A DNA stretch of 44,566 nt from Verrucomicrobiota bacterium (GTDB lineage: Bacteria; Verrucomicrobiota; Verrucomicrobiia; Limisphaerales; J093). The notes under the pieces were generated by a model that saw only the letters and a list, made by a program, of their open reading frames with translations, was not told the DNA's origin and did not search any database. The DNA lies in NCBI GenBank assembly GCA_022710935.1, contig JAKLFY010000050.1, positions 1 to 44,566 on the forward strand, in the 5' to 3' direction. The translations under genes were made by a program, and so were the position numbers. Below, in pieces: positions 19,713-28,358 of this stretch (position 1 is its first letter; each line of letters starts with the position of its first letter).

Positions 19713-21875
19713 TCAGAACTGGACCCGGGCGGTCACCACGAAATTGCGCCCTGCTTCGTTCACCCCGGATCCGTGAATGCGGTAATCCTCGTCGGTGCTG
19801 TTCTCGAGGGCGGCGATCAGGCTGACATTGCGCGACGGGTTCCAGCCCGCCCGCAGATGGCAGACGGCGTAGCCCGGCGTGCCCCCGACCGGGATGCGCT
19901 GGGTGTCGAGCTTGTCATTGGCAGCCAACCGATCCTGCTCCTCGGCAAATGTCGCCGAGAATTCCGCCCACACCCGCCCTTTCGGGTGCTGCCAGCGAAT
20001 GCCGGAGTTGACGGTCATGGGCATAAGCCGGCTCAACGGCTCGGTGATGGTCACGCCGCCCAGGTCCTCCCGATCGAGTTCGCCGCGCATCCAGGTGAAG
20101 TTGCCCCACAGTGTCCAGTCGCGGTGCACCTTCACACTCGCGGAGAGTTCGACGCCGTGCACGTGGCCCTCGCCCGAGTTCTCCTTGATCACAATCGGGA
20201 TCGCCCCGGCCATTTCACCCGTGGGCACCCGCACAATCATGTCATCGAAGAGCGTGTGAAAGTAGACCGCCTCGGCCTGAACGCGCTCGTACTGGACGCG
20301 GGCGCCGCCTTCCAGCGACAAGAATGTCTCCGGCTCGACATTCGGGCTCGGGATCTCCTGGCCCCAATCCGCGTCCCACCGGGTGAGGTCGGACAGGTTG
20401 GGCGCGCGAAATCCCTGCGATGCCCCGCCGAAGAGGGCCAGGTGCTGCTCGGGATCCACATGGAAGAGCAGACGCCCGCTGCCGATGAGCTGATCCCAGG
20501 ATTCCTCGATCGAGAAGGTCTCGCCGCTCGAGGGATCGCGAATCTTGTTCGCGTCCACTTGCGCCAAGTTGTACCGCCCGCCCAGGGTCAGAACCAGACG
20601 CTCGTCGGCGAACGGCAACTGGTTTTCCACGTACCCGCCCACCAGGTCATAAGTCGCATCGTCAGCAACCGGTCCCTGCACCCGCACCGCCGCCAGGCTC
20701 CCGTCGGCGTCATACGCCCGATAGCTGGAATCGACCCAATCCCGATAATACTCGGCGCCGTAGACCCATCGGCCCACCGGCGATGGGCTCTCCAACTGCA
20801 TCGAGACCCCCAGCGTGTCCACATTCACGGTCTGGAGCTCCTGCCTGCGATTCGACCGCACCCGATCCTCGATTTCCCCCTGGTAGTGGCGCGACACGCT
20901 GAAATGGACTTCGTCGACAAACCCCTCCAGCGAGTCCGCATGATACTGCACGTAATCGAGATCTCGATCCTGGTCGAAGGCGCGCTTGAGGTCTGTACCC
21001 CGCGTCGTCCCCTCCCAAAGCACGCCGTAAATCGTCGAGTGCGTCCGCCACGCATCGTCCATCCGCACGGTCTGATGGCCGTAGACAAGTCGCGAGTTGG
21101 GCGCCAGGAAGTACTCGGCTTTCGCGTCGAAGTCGTATTCGTCGTAACCGGTCTTCGGCTGGCGGCCCACGCCGCCGCCGCCTCGGAGGTCGCCGAAGCT
21201 CTTGTACGACCCGCCCACATGCACGCCGAGCTTCTCGTTGTACTGCGCGCTCACTTCCGGGTGCGCGGTGTGAGAGTCCTCGGCCGAACTGAACCGATAG
21301 AGCGCCCCGCCGTTCCAATCGAAACCCGAGCCATCGTCGCGCCGGCCTCGGGTGATCGCGTTCACCGTCCCGCCCACCGCGTCGCTGCCATAGAGCACCG
21401 AACTGGGCCCGCGCACCACCTCGAGGCGGTCCAGCGAATACACGTCGATCGTGCTCCAATACTGGTTCGGACCGTCCCGGTAGGTCGAGTTGTTCAGCCG
21501 AATCCCATCGATCAGCATCAGCGTGCGGAACCCGGTAAACCCGCGCAGATAGGGCGAACTCTGACCATGCCCGGTCTTCTGCAGCATGACCGAGGGCTGC
21601 TCGCGCAGCGCTTCGGGGGTGGTTCGGGGCATCTGATGTTCGATATCCGCCACAGACACGTCACTGACCGAGTAGGGCAGTGTGAACGGATCCTGCTCGG
21701 TCCGCGTTGCCGTCACAAACATGGGCGGCAACTCCGCCACCTCGTTGGTTCTGGATTCGCCCGCGATCGCAGGCTCGGGCGCCGACTGCGCCGCGGGCCG
21801 CACGACACACGCCACCAGTGCAATGACGCCAATGGACGTAAGGATTTTCGACATGTGCATTGTTCGCGTCGTCAT
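19713..21875 (-). CDS. TonB-dependent outer-membrane receptor
   Basis: This 720-residue protein starts with a hydrophobic signal (about residues 9-28). A TonB-box-like segment (LPPMFVTATR) and a plug domain follow, with LRGFTGFRTLMLIDGIRLNN and RLEVVRGPSSVLYGSDAVGG. A long beta-barrel ends in an aromatic residue (VVTARVQF), as outer-membrane proteins do. Plug sequence and ending resemble the BtuB/haem-receptor group, but the ligand cannot be read from sequence. The start at 21875 is chosen among three nearby Met codons (21875, 21860, 21854), none with a clear Shine-Dalgarno. No cognate ABC or ligand-processing genes are beside it. Confidence 0.92.
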   Translation of the reverse strand: MTTRTMHMSKILTSIGVIALVACVVRPAAQSAPEPAIAGESRTNEVAELPPMFVTATRTEQDPFTLPYSVSDVSVADIEHQMPRTTPEALREQPSVMLQKTGHGQSSPYLRGFTGFRTLMLIDGIRLNNSTYRDGPNQYWSTIDVYSLDRLEVVRGPSSVLYGSDAVGGTVNAITRGRRDDGSGFDWNGGALYRFSSAEDSHTAHPEVSAQYNEKLGVHVGGSYKSFGDLRGGGGVGRQPKTGYDEYDFDAKAEYFLAPNSRLVYGHQTVRMDDAWRTHSTIYGVLWEGTTRGTDLKRAFDQDRDLDYVQYHADSLEGFVDEVHFSVSRHYQGEIEDRVRSNRRQELQTVNVDTLGVSMQLESPSPVGRWVYGAEYYRDWVDSSYRAYDADGSLAAVRVQGPVADDATYDLVGGYVENQLPFADERLVLTLGGRYNLAQVDANKIRDPSSGETFSIEESWDQLIGSGRLLFHVDPEQHLALFGGASQGFRAPNLSDLTRWDADWGQEIPSPNVEPETFLSLEGGARVQYERVQAEAVYFHTLFDDMIVRVPTGEMAGAIPIVIKENSGEGHVHGVELSASVKVHRDWTLWGNFTWMRGELDREDLGGVTITEPLSRLMPMTVNSGIRWQHPKGRVWAEFSATFAEEQDRLAANDKLDTQRIPVGGTPGYAVCHLRAGWNPSRNVSLIAALENSTDEDYRIHGSGVNEAGRNFVVTARVQF

Positions 21876-22393
21876 GGTGAATTGCCGCACACGCGCCGTC
21901 GAGTCTTGATCGCCCTGGTTCAACTGCTTTCCACTCTTTCTGTTACCTGCCCATCCACCTTGCGTAGCAGAAAATGCGGGGCGATGTCGCCCCAGCCCAA
22001 ACAGCCATGAATAGGGATCGCAGGAATGACGCGAAAGGCGTCGTGCTGTGTGGCTTTGTCCAAACGCGCGGCTGCGGAGAGGAGCGACCGCGGCGCGCCC
22101 GAAGAGCCTATGGGCCGCAGCCTCGGCGTTGCGCGCCCAACCGCGCTCGCGCTCCCACGGACAACTTGTCAACGCACCGCCTTGCACCAGGGCCAATTCA
22201 TGGAGTGGAGCGGCGACGGCCCGTCGCCGAGAAACACCGTCTTCACTCGCGCTGGCGGGGGACGAGCCGTCCCCCCTCCAGCCCTTTCGTCTTCATGATT
22301 TGGCGCTGGGCTTGGACAGGCAGGGGCGAAATAGGTTCGACAATTCGGGGAGACTTGCGGTACAAAACGCCCATCTCCTCCCCACATGCGGCT
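21876..22393. other. divergent intergenic region with palindromic repeats
   Basis: These 518 bp separate the TonB receptor (minus) and the ECF sigma gene (plus). I see no gene. They contain several perfect hairpins: GGGGCGA and TCGCCCC at 21978-21993, CGGCGACG and CGTCGCCG near 22211-22229, and GGGGGACG and CGTCCCCC near 22256-22275. The last two sit in a roughly 85-bp block (22200-22286) that looks like a REP-type dispersed element. Promoters for both flanking genes must lie here, but no convincing -35/-10 pair stands out. Confidence 0.6.
22200..22286. repeat. REP-like block of two tandem hairpins
   Basis: The block is bounded by TGGAGTGGAG on the left and CCCTCCAG on the right, and holds two 8-bp perfect stems whose cores share a GACGG/CCGTC palindrome. 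It is a non-coding palindromic repeat of the sort scattered in many Verrucomicrobiota genomes. Family membership is inferred, because only this copy is in the window. Confidence 0.45.
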
Positions 22394-23146
22394 ATGTCGA
22401 ATCGACGACCACCCGAGGCCCAGATTCGTGCCTCCCCCGATTGGCCCCAGCGAACCCATTGGAGCCTTGTCATGGCCGCTGGCGACCCCGCCGCGCCGGG
22501 CGCCGCGGCCGCACTGGACGCGTTGTGTCGGGCGTACTGGTACCCCGTCTACGCGTATGTCCGCCGCTGCGGCCAGAGCGCAATCGAGGCGGAGGACCTG
22601 ACGCAATCGTTCTTCCTGCACCTGCTGACCTCGAAGGCCCTGGCCACCGCGACGCCGCACCGAGGGCGTTTCCGCGTCTTTCTGCGGGCGTGTGTGGATC
22701 ATTTCATCGTGACCTGCTGGCGACGCGAGCACGCCGTCAAGCGGGGCGGTCGGGTCAGCATTCTCTCCTGGGAACGGGACGGGTCGGAGCCCCGCTACCA
22801 GGCGGACGCTCTGTCGCCCCTGACGCCCGAGGCGCTGTTCGACCGGACTTGGGCGGACACGTTGTTGAACCGGGTCTTGAACCAACTCGAAGCAGAACTG
22901 GTTGCCGAGGGCAAGACCAGCTTGTTCGATCGCCTGAAAGACAGGTTGATCGGCGACCCCGACGCGGCGTCCTATGCCGAGCTGGCGGACACGCTGGGCA
23001 CGACCGAGGCAGCGCTGAAGATGACCGTGCGTCGGCTGCGCCTGCGCTATCGCGAGCTCTTGTTGAGGGAGATCGCGCACACGGTGTCGTCGCGCGAGGA
23101 AGCGGACCAGGAACTGCAACACCTGCTGGCGGTGGTAAGCGCATGA
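22394..23146 (+). CDS. ECF-type RNA polymerase sigma factor, kinase-associated group
   Basis: This 250-residue sigma-70-family protein has region 2 at about residues 35-100 (LCRAYWYPVYAYVRRCG, then EAEDLTQSFFLHLL, the core-binding region 2.2). Region 4 is at about 180-230 (SYAELADTLGTTEAALKMTVRRLRLRYRELL). The segment 'THWSLVMAAGD' is typical of the planctomycete/verrucomicrobial ECF groups encoded beside Ser/Thr kinases. The start at 22394 keeps about 20 residues in front of the conserved part. Its TGA overlaps the kinase ATG (ATGA, 23143-23146), so the two are translationally coupled. No anti-sigma factor is present, fitting the known idea that such sigma factors are controlled by phosphorylation. 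Confidence 0.9.
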   Translation: MSNRRPPEAQIRASPDWPQRTHWSLVMAAGDPAAPGAAAALDALCRAYWYPVYAYVRRCGQSAIEAEDLTQSFFLHLLTSKALATATPHRGRFRVFLRACVDHFIVTCWRREHAVKRGGRVSILSWERDGSEPRYQADALSPLTPEALFDRTWADTLLNRVLNQLEAELVAEGKTSLFDRLKDRLIGDPDAASYAELADTLGTTEAALKMTVRRLRLRYRELLLREIAHTVSSREEADQELQHLLAVVSA

Positions 23147-26100
23147 ATGGTCCTTTCTGCAAACAATGCGGTCGACCGCTGCGGGCCAACGCGCCGCGCG
23201 GCTTGTGCCCGGCCTGCCTGCTCGGAGCGGGGCTGACCGCGTTGCGGCAACCCTCCGAGCCAGCCGCCCCGCCCGCCCCCGGGCCTGCTCCCCTGCGTGT
23301 TGGAGACTACGAACTACTCGATGAAGTCGGCCGCGGCGGCATGGGCGTGGTCTATAAGGCCCGCCAGCTCAGCCTCGACCGCGTCGTCGCGCTCAAGCTG
23401 GTCCTGGGCGGACGGCTGGCCGGACGCGACCAGGCGCAGCGGTTCCGCGCCGAGGCTCAAGCCGCCGCGAATCTCCAGCACCCGAACATCGTGGCAATCC
23501 ACGAGGTCGGCGAGCACGCGGGGCAGCTCTTCTACGCGATGGACTACATCGAGGGGAAGAACCTCGCGTCGATCATCTCAGATTCGAAATTTGAGATTTC
23601 AAATCACACGCGCAGCGTGTCGTGGATGAAGACGGTGGCGGAAGCGGTGCATTACGCCCACGAGCAGGGCATCCTCCATCGCGATCTCAAGCCCGCCAAC
23701 ATCATCATTGACCAGCATGACCAGCCGCGCGTCACCGACTTCGGCCTGGCCAAACGACTGGTGATCCCGCCCCGAGACGGCCCGGGCGGCGTGCCTTCCG
23801 TGACGCCCCCAACCTCGAGTGCGGTGCCGGCCAAGGCCGGGGCTCCCAACCGAGCAACCACCGACTCGAACCCACCGGACCATGCCAACGCCCCACTCTC
23901 CACTCTCAACTCTCCACTCTCAACTTCCCTGACTCTCAGCGGCCAAGTCCTCGGCTCGCCCAGCTATCTCTCGCCCGAAATGGCCGAGGGCAAGCGCACC
24001 GCGGTCGGCGTCGGCAGCGATGTCTATTCGCTGGGCGCGGTCCTGTACCACCTCCTGACGGGTCGTCCGCCGTTCCAGGGCGAGACGCTCACGGCGCTGC
24101 TGCGGCAGGTGATCGAGACCGATCCGGTCGCCCCGCGCCGGCTCAATCCGAGCATTCCGCGTGATCTCGAGACGCTCTGCCTCAAGTGTCTCGAGAAGGA
24201 GCCGCGCCGCCGCTACGCGACTGCGCTCGATGTGGCGGACGAGCTGGGGCGGTTTCTGGCGGACGAACCGATCCGGGCGCGTCCGGCTGGCCGAATCGAA
24301 CGGCTTTGGCGTTGGTGCCGGCGCAACCCGAGACTGGCCGGGGCAATGAGCGCTGTGGTCTTGAGCCTGATGCTCGGTCTGGTCACAACCACCTGGCAGA
24401 TGCGCCGCGCCCAAAGGAGCGAGATGACGGCGCTCCAACGGGCTTACGTTTCCGACATGGATCTCGCCACCCGGGCTTTGGCCGAGGGCGACATTGGGCG
24501 CGTGCGCGACCTCCTCGACCGCTATGCCGCTCCGACCAAACCAACGGCTCCCACTGGCCACCGACCATCAACCATCAACCATCGACCATCAACCGACTTG
24601 CGCGGCTGGGAATGGCAGTACCTCTGGATGAAATCCAGCGGCCAGGGAGACCTTCGACTGTGCACACGCCGGAAACAAGTCAGCAGCCTGGCGTTCACTG
24701 CTGACAGCCGCCGCCTCCTGGTCCACGAACGACAAGGTGTGACCCTGGTCTATGATCTCTCGACCCGACAACCGGTCCCCGGCCTGATCCTGACCAATCG
24801 CAGTTGGCACCTCGGCTTCTGTCCAGTCTCGAATCGCGTGGCCTGCCAGGTCTCTCCCGAGCCGTGGCAGGATGGCGAAGTCCGCCTCTGGGATCTCGAA
24901 AGCAACACCACCGCCTTTCGGCACACCTACCAAGACGACGAGTTCGCCTCGTTCGCGTTCTCTCCCGACGGACAGCGCCTGGCCGGATTCGCGTACGTCC
25001 GCGGCGTCTGTGTGTGGGACCTCACCAGCGAAGGAGCGATGACCACCATCCCGGCCGAGCCGGCTGCGGGGAACATCTGGTCTGGAGCGGTTGCGTTCGA
25101 CCCCACGGGTCAGACGCTCGCCGTCGGCCATCGAACGAACGGCCTCGTGCGTCTGCACCGCGTGTCAGACGGACGGGTCGACGCCGAGTTTCGACTGCCC
25201 GCCGACCCGGTTATGGCACTCGCGTTTTCGCCTGACGGACGCTGGCTGGCTGCGTCGGCACTGGCAACCAACGCCGTGGTCAGGGTCTGGCCGCTGCCAT
25301 CCGGCGAGCCGATGGAACTTGCCGGACAGAGCATCGCTCCCCTGGCCCTGGCGTTCGACCCGCAAAGCCAGGTGTTCGCCACCGGCGATGGCGAACTCAT
25401 CCGCCTCTGGGACTTGCAGCGACGCCGCCCAATCACCACGCTGGTCGGTCACCGGCTGGGGGTCACTGCCCTGGCCTTCTCGCCTGATGGCCGGCAGCTC
25501 GCCAGCGGGTCCAACGCCACCGGTGCCGAAGACGCCGAAGTGCGGCTGTGGGACGTCGCCACGGTGGCGCGTCCGGCGCAGCCTGACTATCAGGTCCTCA
25601 GCAACATCGGGCTGGTGGCCTTCGAACGCGATGCGCGCTCCTTCCTCGCGCTGGCGGATGGAGCAGTAACCCGTTTCGACCTGGTCACTCTCGAACCCAT
25701 CGAACCGCTGCGCCTGTATGGGACCAACAACTCGAGCCTGAGCGTGTCCAAAGACGGACGCTGGCTGGCGAACGCAGAGACCAACGGCATGGTTCATGTG
25801 TGGGACCAAGAGACACACCAGGAATGCGCCTCGTTCCGCCCCTACCCCGACACCACTCCTGAAAGAGGGACCATGCGGATCCTGGCGCGAGGGCGCCTGC
25901 TGCTGTCCCGACCCAATAACGTCGTTCAACACCCCATGAACCTCTGGGACACGCGCACCGGCCAGCAGCCCGAACCTTGGCATTCGCTCAACACCGAGGC
26001 CCGACTGGGCTGCATCACGGCCGAGGACTCGATGGACGGACGCTTGCTGGCAACCGGCCACTTCGACGGGCGCGTCTTACTCTGGGATGCCGAATCGGGA

Positions 26101-26511
26101 GACCAGTTGGCCGCGTTCGACGCCCACCGCGAGTGTGTCATGGAAGTCGCCTTCTCACCGGATGGCCGCTGGCTCGCCTCAGCAGGCTGGGACGGTGCTT
26201 TGCGGCTCTGGGATGTCCATCGGCGGGAGGCCGCGGGACAGTTCGGCAGGACCGAGGCGCCGGCCTACGGCATTACGTTCTCGCCCGACGGACGCCGCGC
26301 CGCCAGCGGCGGCCTCACGGGACCTGTTTCCGTCGGCATCTGGGACGTCGCCACCCGAGAGCACCTGACCGGTCTGGTGGGCCCGGGGTGCTTCTTCTTC
26401 GCTCCGCGCTTCTCGCCCGACGGACGGACCCTCGCGGTGTGGAAGTACACGGAAGATGTGACGTGCTTCTGGCGCGTGAATGCACTTGAAGATATCGACA
26501 GACAGAAGTGA
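23143..26511 (+). CDS. transmembrane Ser/Thr protein kinase with WD40 propeller
   Basis: The protein has 1122 residues. An N-terminal zinc ribbon (CKQCGRPL...GLCPACL, residues 6-26) precedes the kinase domain (about 54-377). That domain has VGRGGMGVVYKA, VALKLV, HRDLKPANI (about 178) and DFGLAK (about 199), so the catalytic residues are intact. One membrane segment follows (about 398-418). The remainder (about 490-1120) carries about twelve WD40 repeats, with repeated FSPDGR.LA and LWD motifs. Low-complexity stretches interrupt it at about 146-157 (hinge side), 246-264 (activation segment, LSTLNSPLSTSLTLSG) and 474-487 (RPSTINHRPST). These are encoded by DNA repeats that also occur between genes. 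It is coupled to the sigma factor upstream and probably phosphorylates it. Confidence 0.93.
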   Translation: MNGPFCKQCGRPLRANAPRGLCPACLLGAGLTALRQPSEPAAPPAPGPAPLRVGDYELLDEVGRGGMGVVYKARQLSLDRVVALKLVLGGRLAGRDQAQRFRAEAQAAANLQHPNIVAIHEVGEHAGQLFYAMDYIEGKNLASIISDSKFEISNHTRSVSWMKTVAEAVHYAHEQGILHRDLKPANIIIDQHDQPRVTDFGLAKRLVIPPRDGPGGVPSVTPPTSSAVPAKAGAPNRATTDSNPPDHANAPLSTLNSPLSTSLTLSGQVLGSPSYLSPEMAEGKRTAVGVGSDVYSLGAVLYHLLTGRPPFQGETLTALLRQVIETDPVAPRRLNPSIPRDLETLCLKCLEKEPRRRYATALDVADELGRFLADEPIRARPAGRIERLWRWCRRNPRLAGAMSAVVLSLMLGLVTTTWQMRRAQRSEMTALQRAYVSDMDLATRALAEGDIGRVRDLLDRYAAPTKPTAPTGHRPSTINHRPSTDLRGWEWQYLWMKSSGQGDLRLCTRRKQVSSLAFTADSRRLLVHERQGVTLVYDLSTRQPVPGLILTNRSWHLGFCPVSNRVACQVSPEPWQDGEVRLWDLESNTTAFRHTYQDDEFASFAFSPDGQRLAGFAYVRGVCVWDLTSEGAMTTIPAEPAAGNIWSGAVAFDPTGQTLAVGHRTNGLVRLHRVSDGRVDAEFRLPADPVMALAFSPDGRWLAASALATNAVVRVWPLPSGEPMELAGQSIAPLALAFDPQSQVFATGDGELIRLWDLQRRRPITTLVGHRLGVTALAFSPDGRQLASGSNATGAEDAEVRLWDVATVARPAQPDYQVLSNIGLVAFERDARSFLALADGAVTRFDLVTLEPIEPLRLYGTNNSSLSVSKDGRWLANAETNGMVHVWDQETHQECASFRPYPDTTPERGTMRILARGRLLLSRPNNVVQHPMNLWDTRTGQQPEPWHSLNTEARLGCITAEDSMDGRLLATGHFDGRVLLWDAESGDQLAAFDAHRECVMEVAFSPDGRWLASAGWDGALRLWDVHRREAAGQFGRTEAPAYGITFSPDGRRAASGGLTGPVSVGIWDVATREHLTGLVGPGCFFFAPRFSPDGRTLAVWKYTEDVTCFWRVNALEDIDRQK
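23582..23606 (+). repeat. palindromic AT-rich microrepeat inside the kinase gene
   Basis: The stretch GATTCGAAATTTGAGATTTC is markedly AT-rich for this gene and forms a GAAAT/ATTTC hairpin. It encodes DSKFEIS at about residue 147, where no insertion is expected in a compact kinase fold. Confidence 0.5.
23889..23927 (-). repeat. GTTGANN heptamer repeat in the kinase coding sequence
   Basis: On the minus strand this reads as heptamers GTTGAGA GTGGAGA GTTGAGA GTGGAGA GTGG. On the coding strand it yields PLSTLNSPLSTS between DFGLAK and GSPSYLSPE, that is in the activation segment. Confidence 0.7.
24563..24597 (-). repeat. ACCATCA heptamer repeat in the kinase coding sequence
   Basis: The plus strand reads ACCATCA ACCATCA ACCATCG ACCATCA ACC. 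Its complement unit, TTGATGG, is a GTTGANN variant. It encodes RPSTINHRPSTD in the linker between membrane segment and WD40 domain. Confidence 0.7.
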
Positions 26512-26514
26512 GTG

Positions 26515-26575
26515 AGCGTTGAGAGTTGAGCGTTGAGAGTTGAGCGTTGAGAGTTGAGCGTTGAGCGTTGGACGT
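26515..26575 (+). repeat. GTTGANN heptamer array, intergenic
   Basis: Three perfect 14-base units of alternating GCGTTGA and GAGTTGA, then GCGTTGA GCGTTGG ACGTTCG. It starts a few bases after the kinase stop codon. Confidence 0.85.
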
Positions 26576-26702
26576 TCGCTCTGCTTTTCCCCGCCGTCTC
26601 GAGACCCTCACCCCTCAATTCACCCGACTCTTCCTGTTACCTGCCAGCCCTATCGGCGTAGACGTATGTAAGGGACTGAATCCCCCAAAACAACAAGCGG
26701 CT

Positions 26703-28358
26703 ATGAAGACTCACAGAAAAATACACATCCTGTTAGCTATCAGCGGCTTGACGCTGACAACGGCCCTGGGCTACGCCCAGGCCAACGGCCCCCTGTCAGT
26801 TTTGTGGCAGAAGACCTACGGACCAGGCAAGAACATCAACGGCGTCGGGATGGCTGCGCCTTACGACTTCGTCCAGACCCCCGACGGCGGTTTCCTGATT
26901 GCGGGTTACGCCTACGGATCGACCAACGACATGCGCACAGCACCTGTCTGCCCCGCCACTGACTTCTGGGTCATCAAGATCGACGCACAGGGCATAAGGC
27001 AATGGGACAAATCCTGCGGCGGTGAGGCTTCCTGGGGCCCCGGCTCTCTCGCTGTGCGGATATTCCTCGACCCCGACGGCGGCTTCCTGCTCGCCGGACA
27101 CACAACATCGGATGCCCGTTGCTGTCAGACAGCGCCGCGCCACGGGCTCATCGATGCATGGGCTGTGCGCTATGACGCAAGTGGCAACAAGCTCTGGGAC
27201 CAAACTTATCTTCCAGACGGTCATGACTTCTTCTGGGCGTTCGATTTCGAGCGAACCGCGGACGGCGGTTACCTGGGATGCGGCCTCGGCGGCGTATCTC
27301 CGAACGGCGGCTACTACGGTATTGTGAAATTCGACGCCCAAGGGCAACAGCTATGGACCAAGAAGATCGGCTGCCTGGATCCGGTCGTCTTCTCGGAAGC
27401 TCTGCGGATTCTGGAGACCGCGGACGGCGGCTTCATTGTCGCCGGCGCCTCGGGTCTCACGGCGTGCGATGACAAAACCAGCCCCTACTTCGGCGGATAC
27501 GACCCGAACAACGCGTTATTGGGATCCGACTTCTGGGTCGTTCGCTGCGACGCGCAGCAGAACAAGCTCTGGGACAGATCCTACGGTGGTAGGAATGGCG
27601 ATTTGGCCCTGGACATATACGCGCTGGCCGATGGCGGCTTCATGGTCTTTGGCACTTCGGCGTCGCCGCCCGAAACCGATCCCACGAAGGGCACCAAAAC
27701 CAGTCCGCTCTATGGCCTCCACGATTACTGGGTTGTCCGGATCGACGCCCAGGGCAACCAACTCTGGGACAGGTCCTACGGCGGCACCAGCGACGACGTC
27801 TGCACCCACGCTGAGCCGATGCCCGACGGCGGATGGCTGCTTTCGGGCACATCGATGTCACCCCCGAGTGCAGACAAGACAAGCCCACGGTTTGGCAGCG
27901 CGGACATCTGGATCGTGCGGATCGACGAAGATGGCAACAAGCTCTGGGAGCAATCCTTCGGCGGCAACGGGCTCGAGGGAAAACAGTGGCGAGGGTTTGT
28001 CCCACCGCAATTCATGCGAGAACGGATCAAACACACGCCGGATGGCGGGTTCCTGCTCACCGCGTCCTCAGAGTCCCAGGTCAGCGGCGTAAAAACCGCG
28101 CCTCTGATCAGCCAGGGGGACTTCTGGGTCCTCAAACTCGGTCCCGAACCGCCCTCGTTGAGCGGCGCGGTCACGCCGGACGGCAAGTTCCAGCTCCGCC
28201 TCATCGGCCCTCCCGAGTTCAAATACGCCATCCAAGGCTCGGCCGACCTCGTCGCATGGACGACCCTGGCGGATGATGTGGAGATCCCGACCGGCAAGGT
28301 GTTCTGGACAGATCCGGACACCGCCGGCCACCGATTCTATCGGGCTGTGCGCAAGTAG
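26703..28358 (+). CDS. exported protein with seven DGG-type propeller repeats
   Basis: The 551-residue protein has signal peptide MKTHRKIHILLAISGLTLTTALGYAQA. Seven repeats of about 60-75 residues follow. Each pairs a 'DGGFLLAG' strand with a 'FWVVRIDAQGNKLWDRSYGG' strand (for example TPDGGFLIAG, DPDGGFLLAG, TADGGFIVAG, MPDGGWLLSG), which predicts a seven-bladed beta propeller. The last 60 residues (FQLRLIGPPEFKYAIQGSAD to HRFYRAVRK) resemble a small Ig-like C-terminal domain common on exported verrucomicrobial proteins. The open frame extends further upstream through the heptamer array, but the signal peptide places the start at 26703. Function is unknown, probably extracellular binding. Confidence 0.8.
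   Translation: MKTHRKIHILLAISGLTLTTALGYAQANGPLSVLWQKTYGPGKNINGVGMAAPYDFVQTPDGGFLIAGYAYGSTNDMRTAPVCPATDFWVIKIDAQGIRQWDKSCGGEASWGPGSLAVRIFLDPDGGFLLAGHTTSDARCCQTAPRHGLIDAWAVRYDASGNKLWDQTYLPDGHDFFWAFDFERTADGGYLGCGLGGVSPNGGYYGIVKFDAQGQQLWTKKIGCLDPVVFSEALRILETADGGFIVAGASGLTACDDKTSPYFGGYDPNNALLGSDFWVVRCDAQQNKLWDRSYGGRNGDLALDIYALADGGFMVFGTSASPPETDPTKGTKTSPLYGLHDYWVVRIDAQGNQLWDRSYGGTSDDVCTHAEPMPDGGWLLSGTSMSPPSADKTSPRFGSADIWIVRIDEDGNKLWEQSFGGNGLEGKQWRGFVPPQFMRERIKHTPDGGFLLTASSESQVSGVKTAPLISQGDFWVLKLGPEPPSLSGAVTPDGKFQLRLIGPPEFKYAIQGSADLVAWTTLADDVEIPTGKVFWTDPDTAGHRFYRAVRK

Noticed and set aside
26515-26575. CRISPR-like array
   Set aside because: Units are 7 or 14 bases without spacers; no cas genes nearby.
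21933-26645. Shared motif ACTCTTYCTGTTACCTGCC at 21933-21951 and 26627-26645, upstream of two exported-protein genes
   Set aside because: 18 of 19 positions match, but in opposite orientation relative to the genes; one such pair is near what chance allows in a window of this size.
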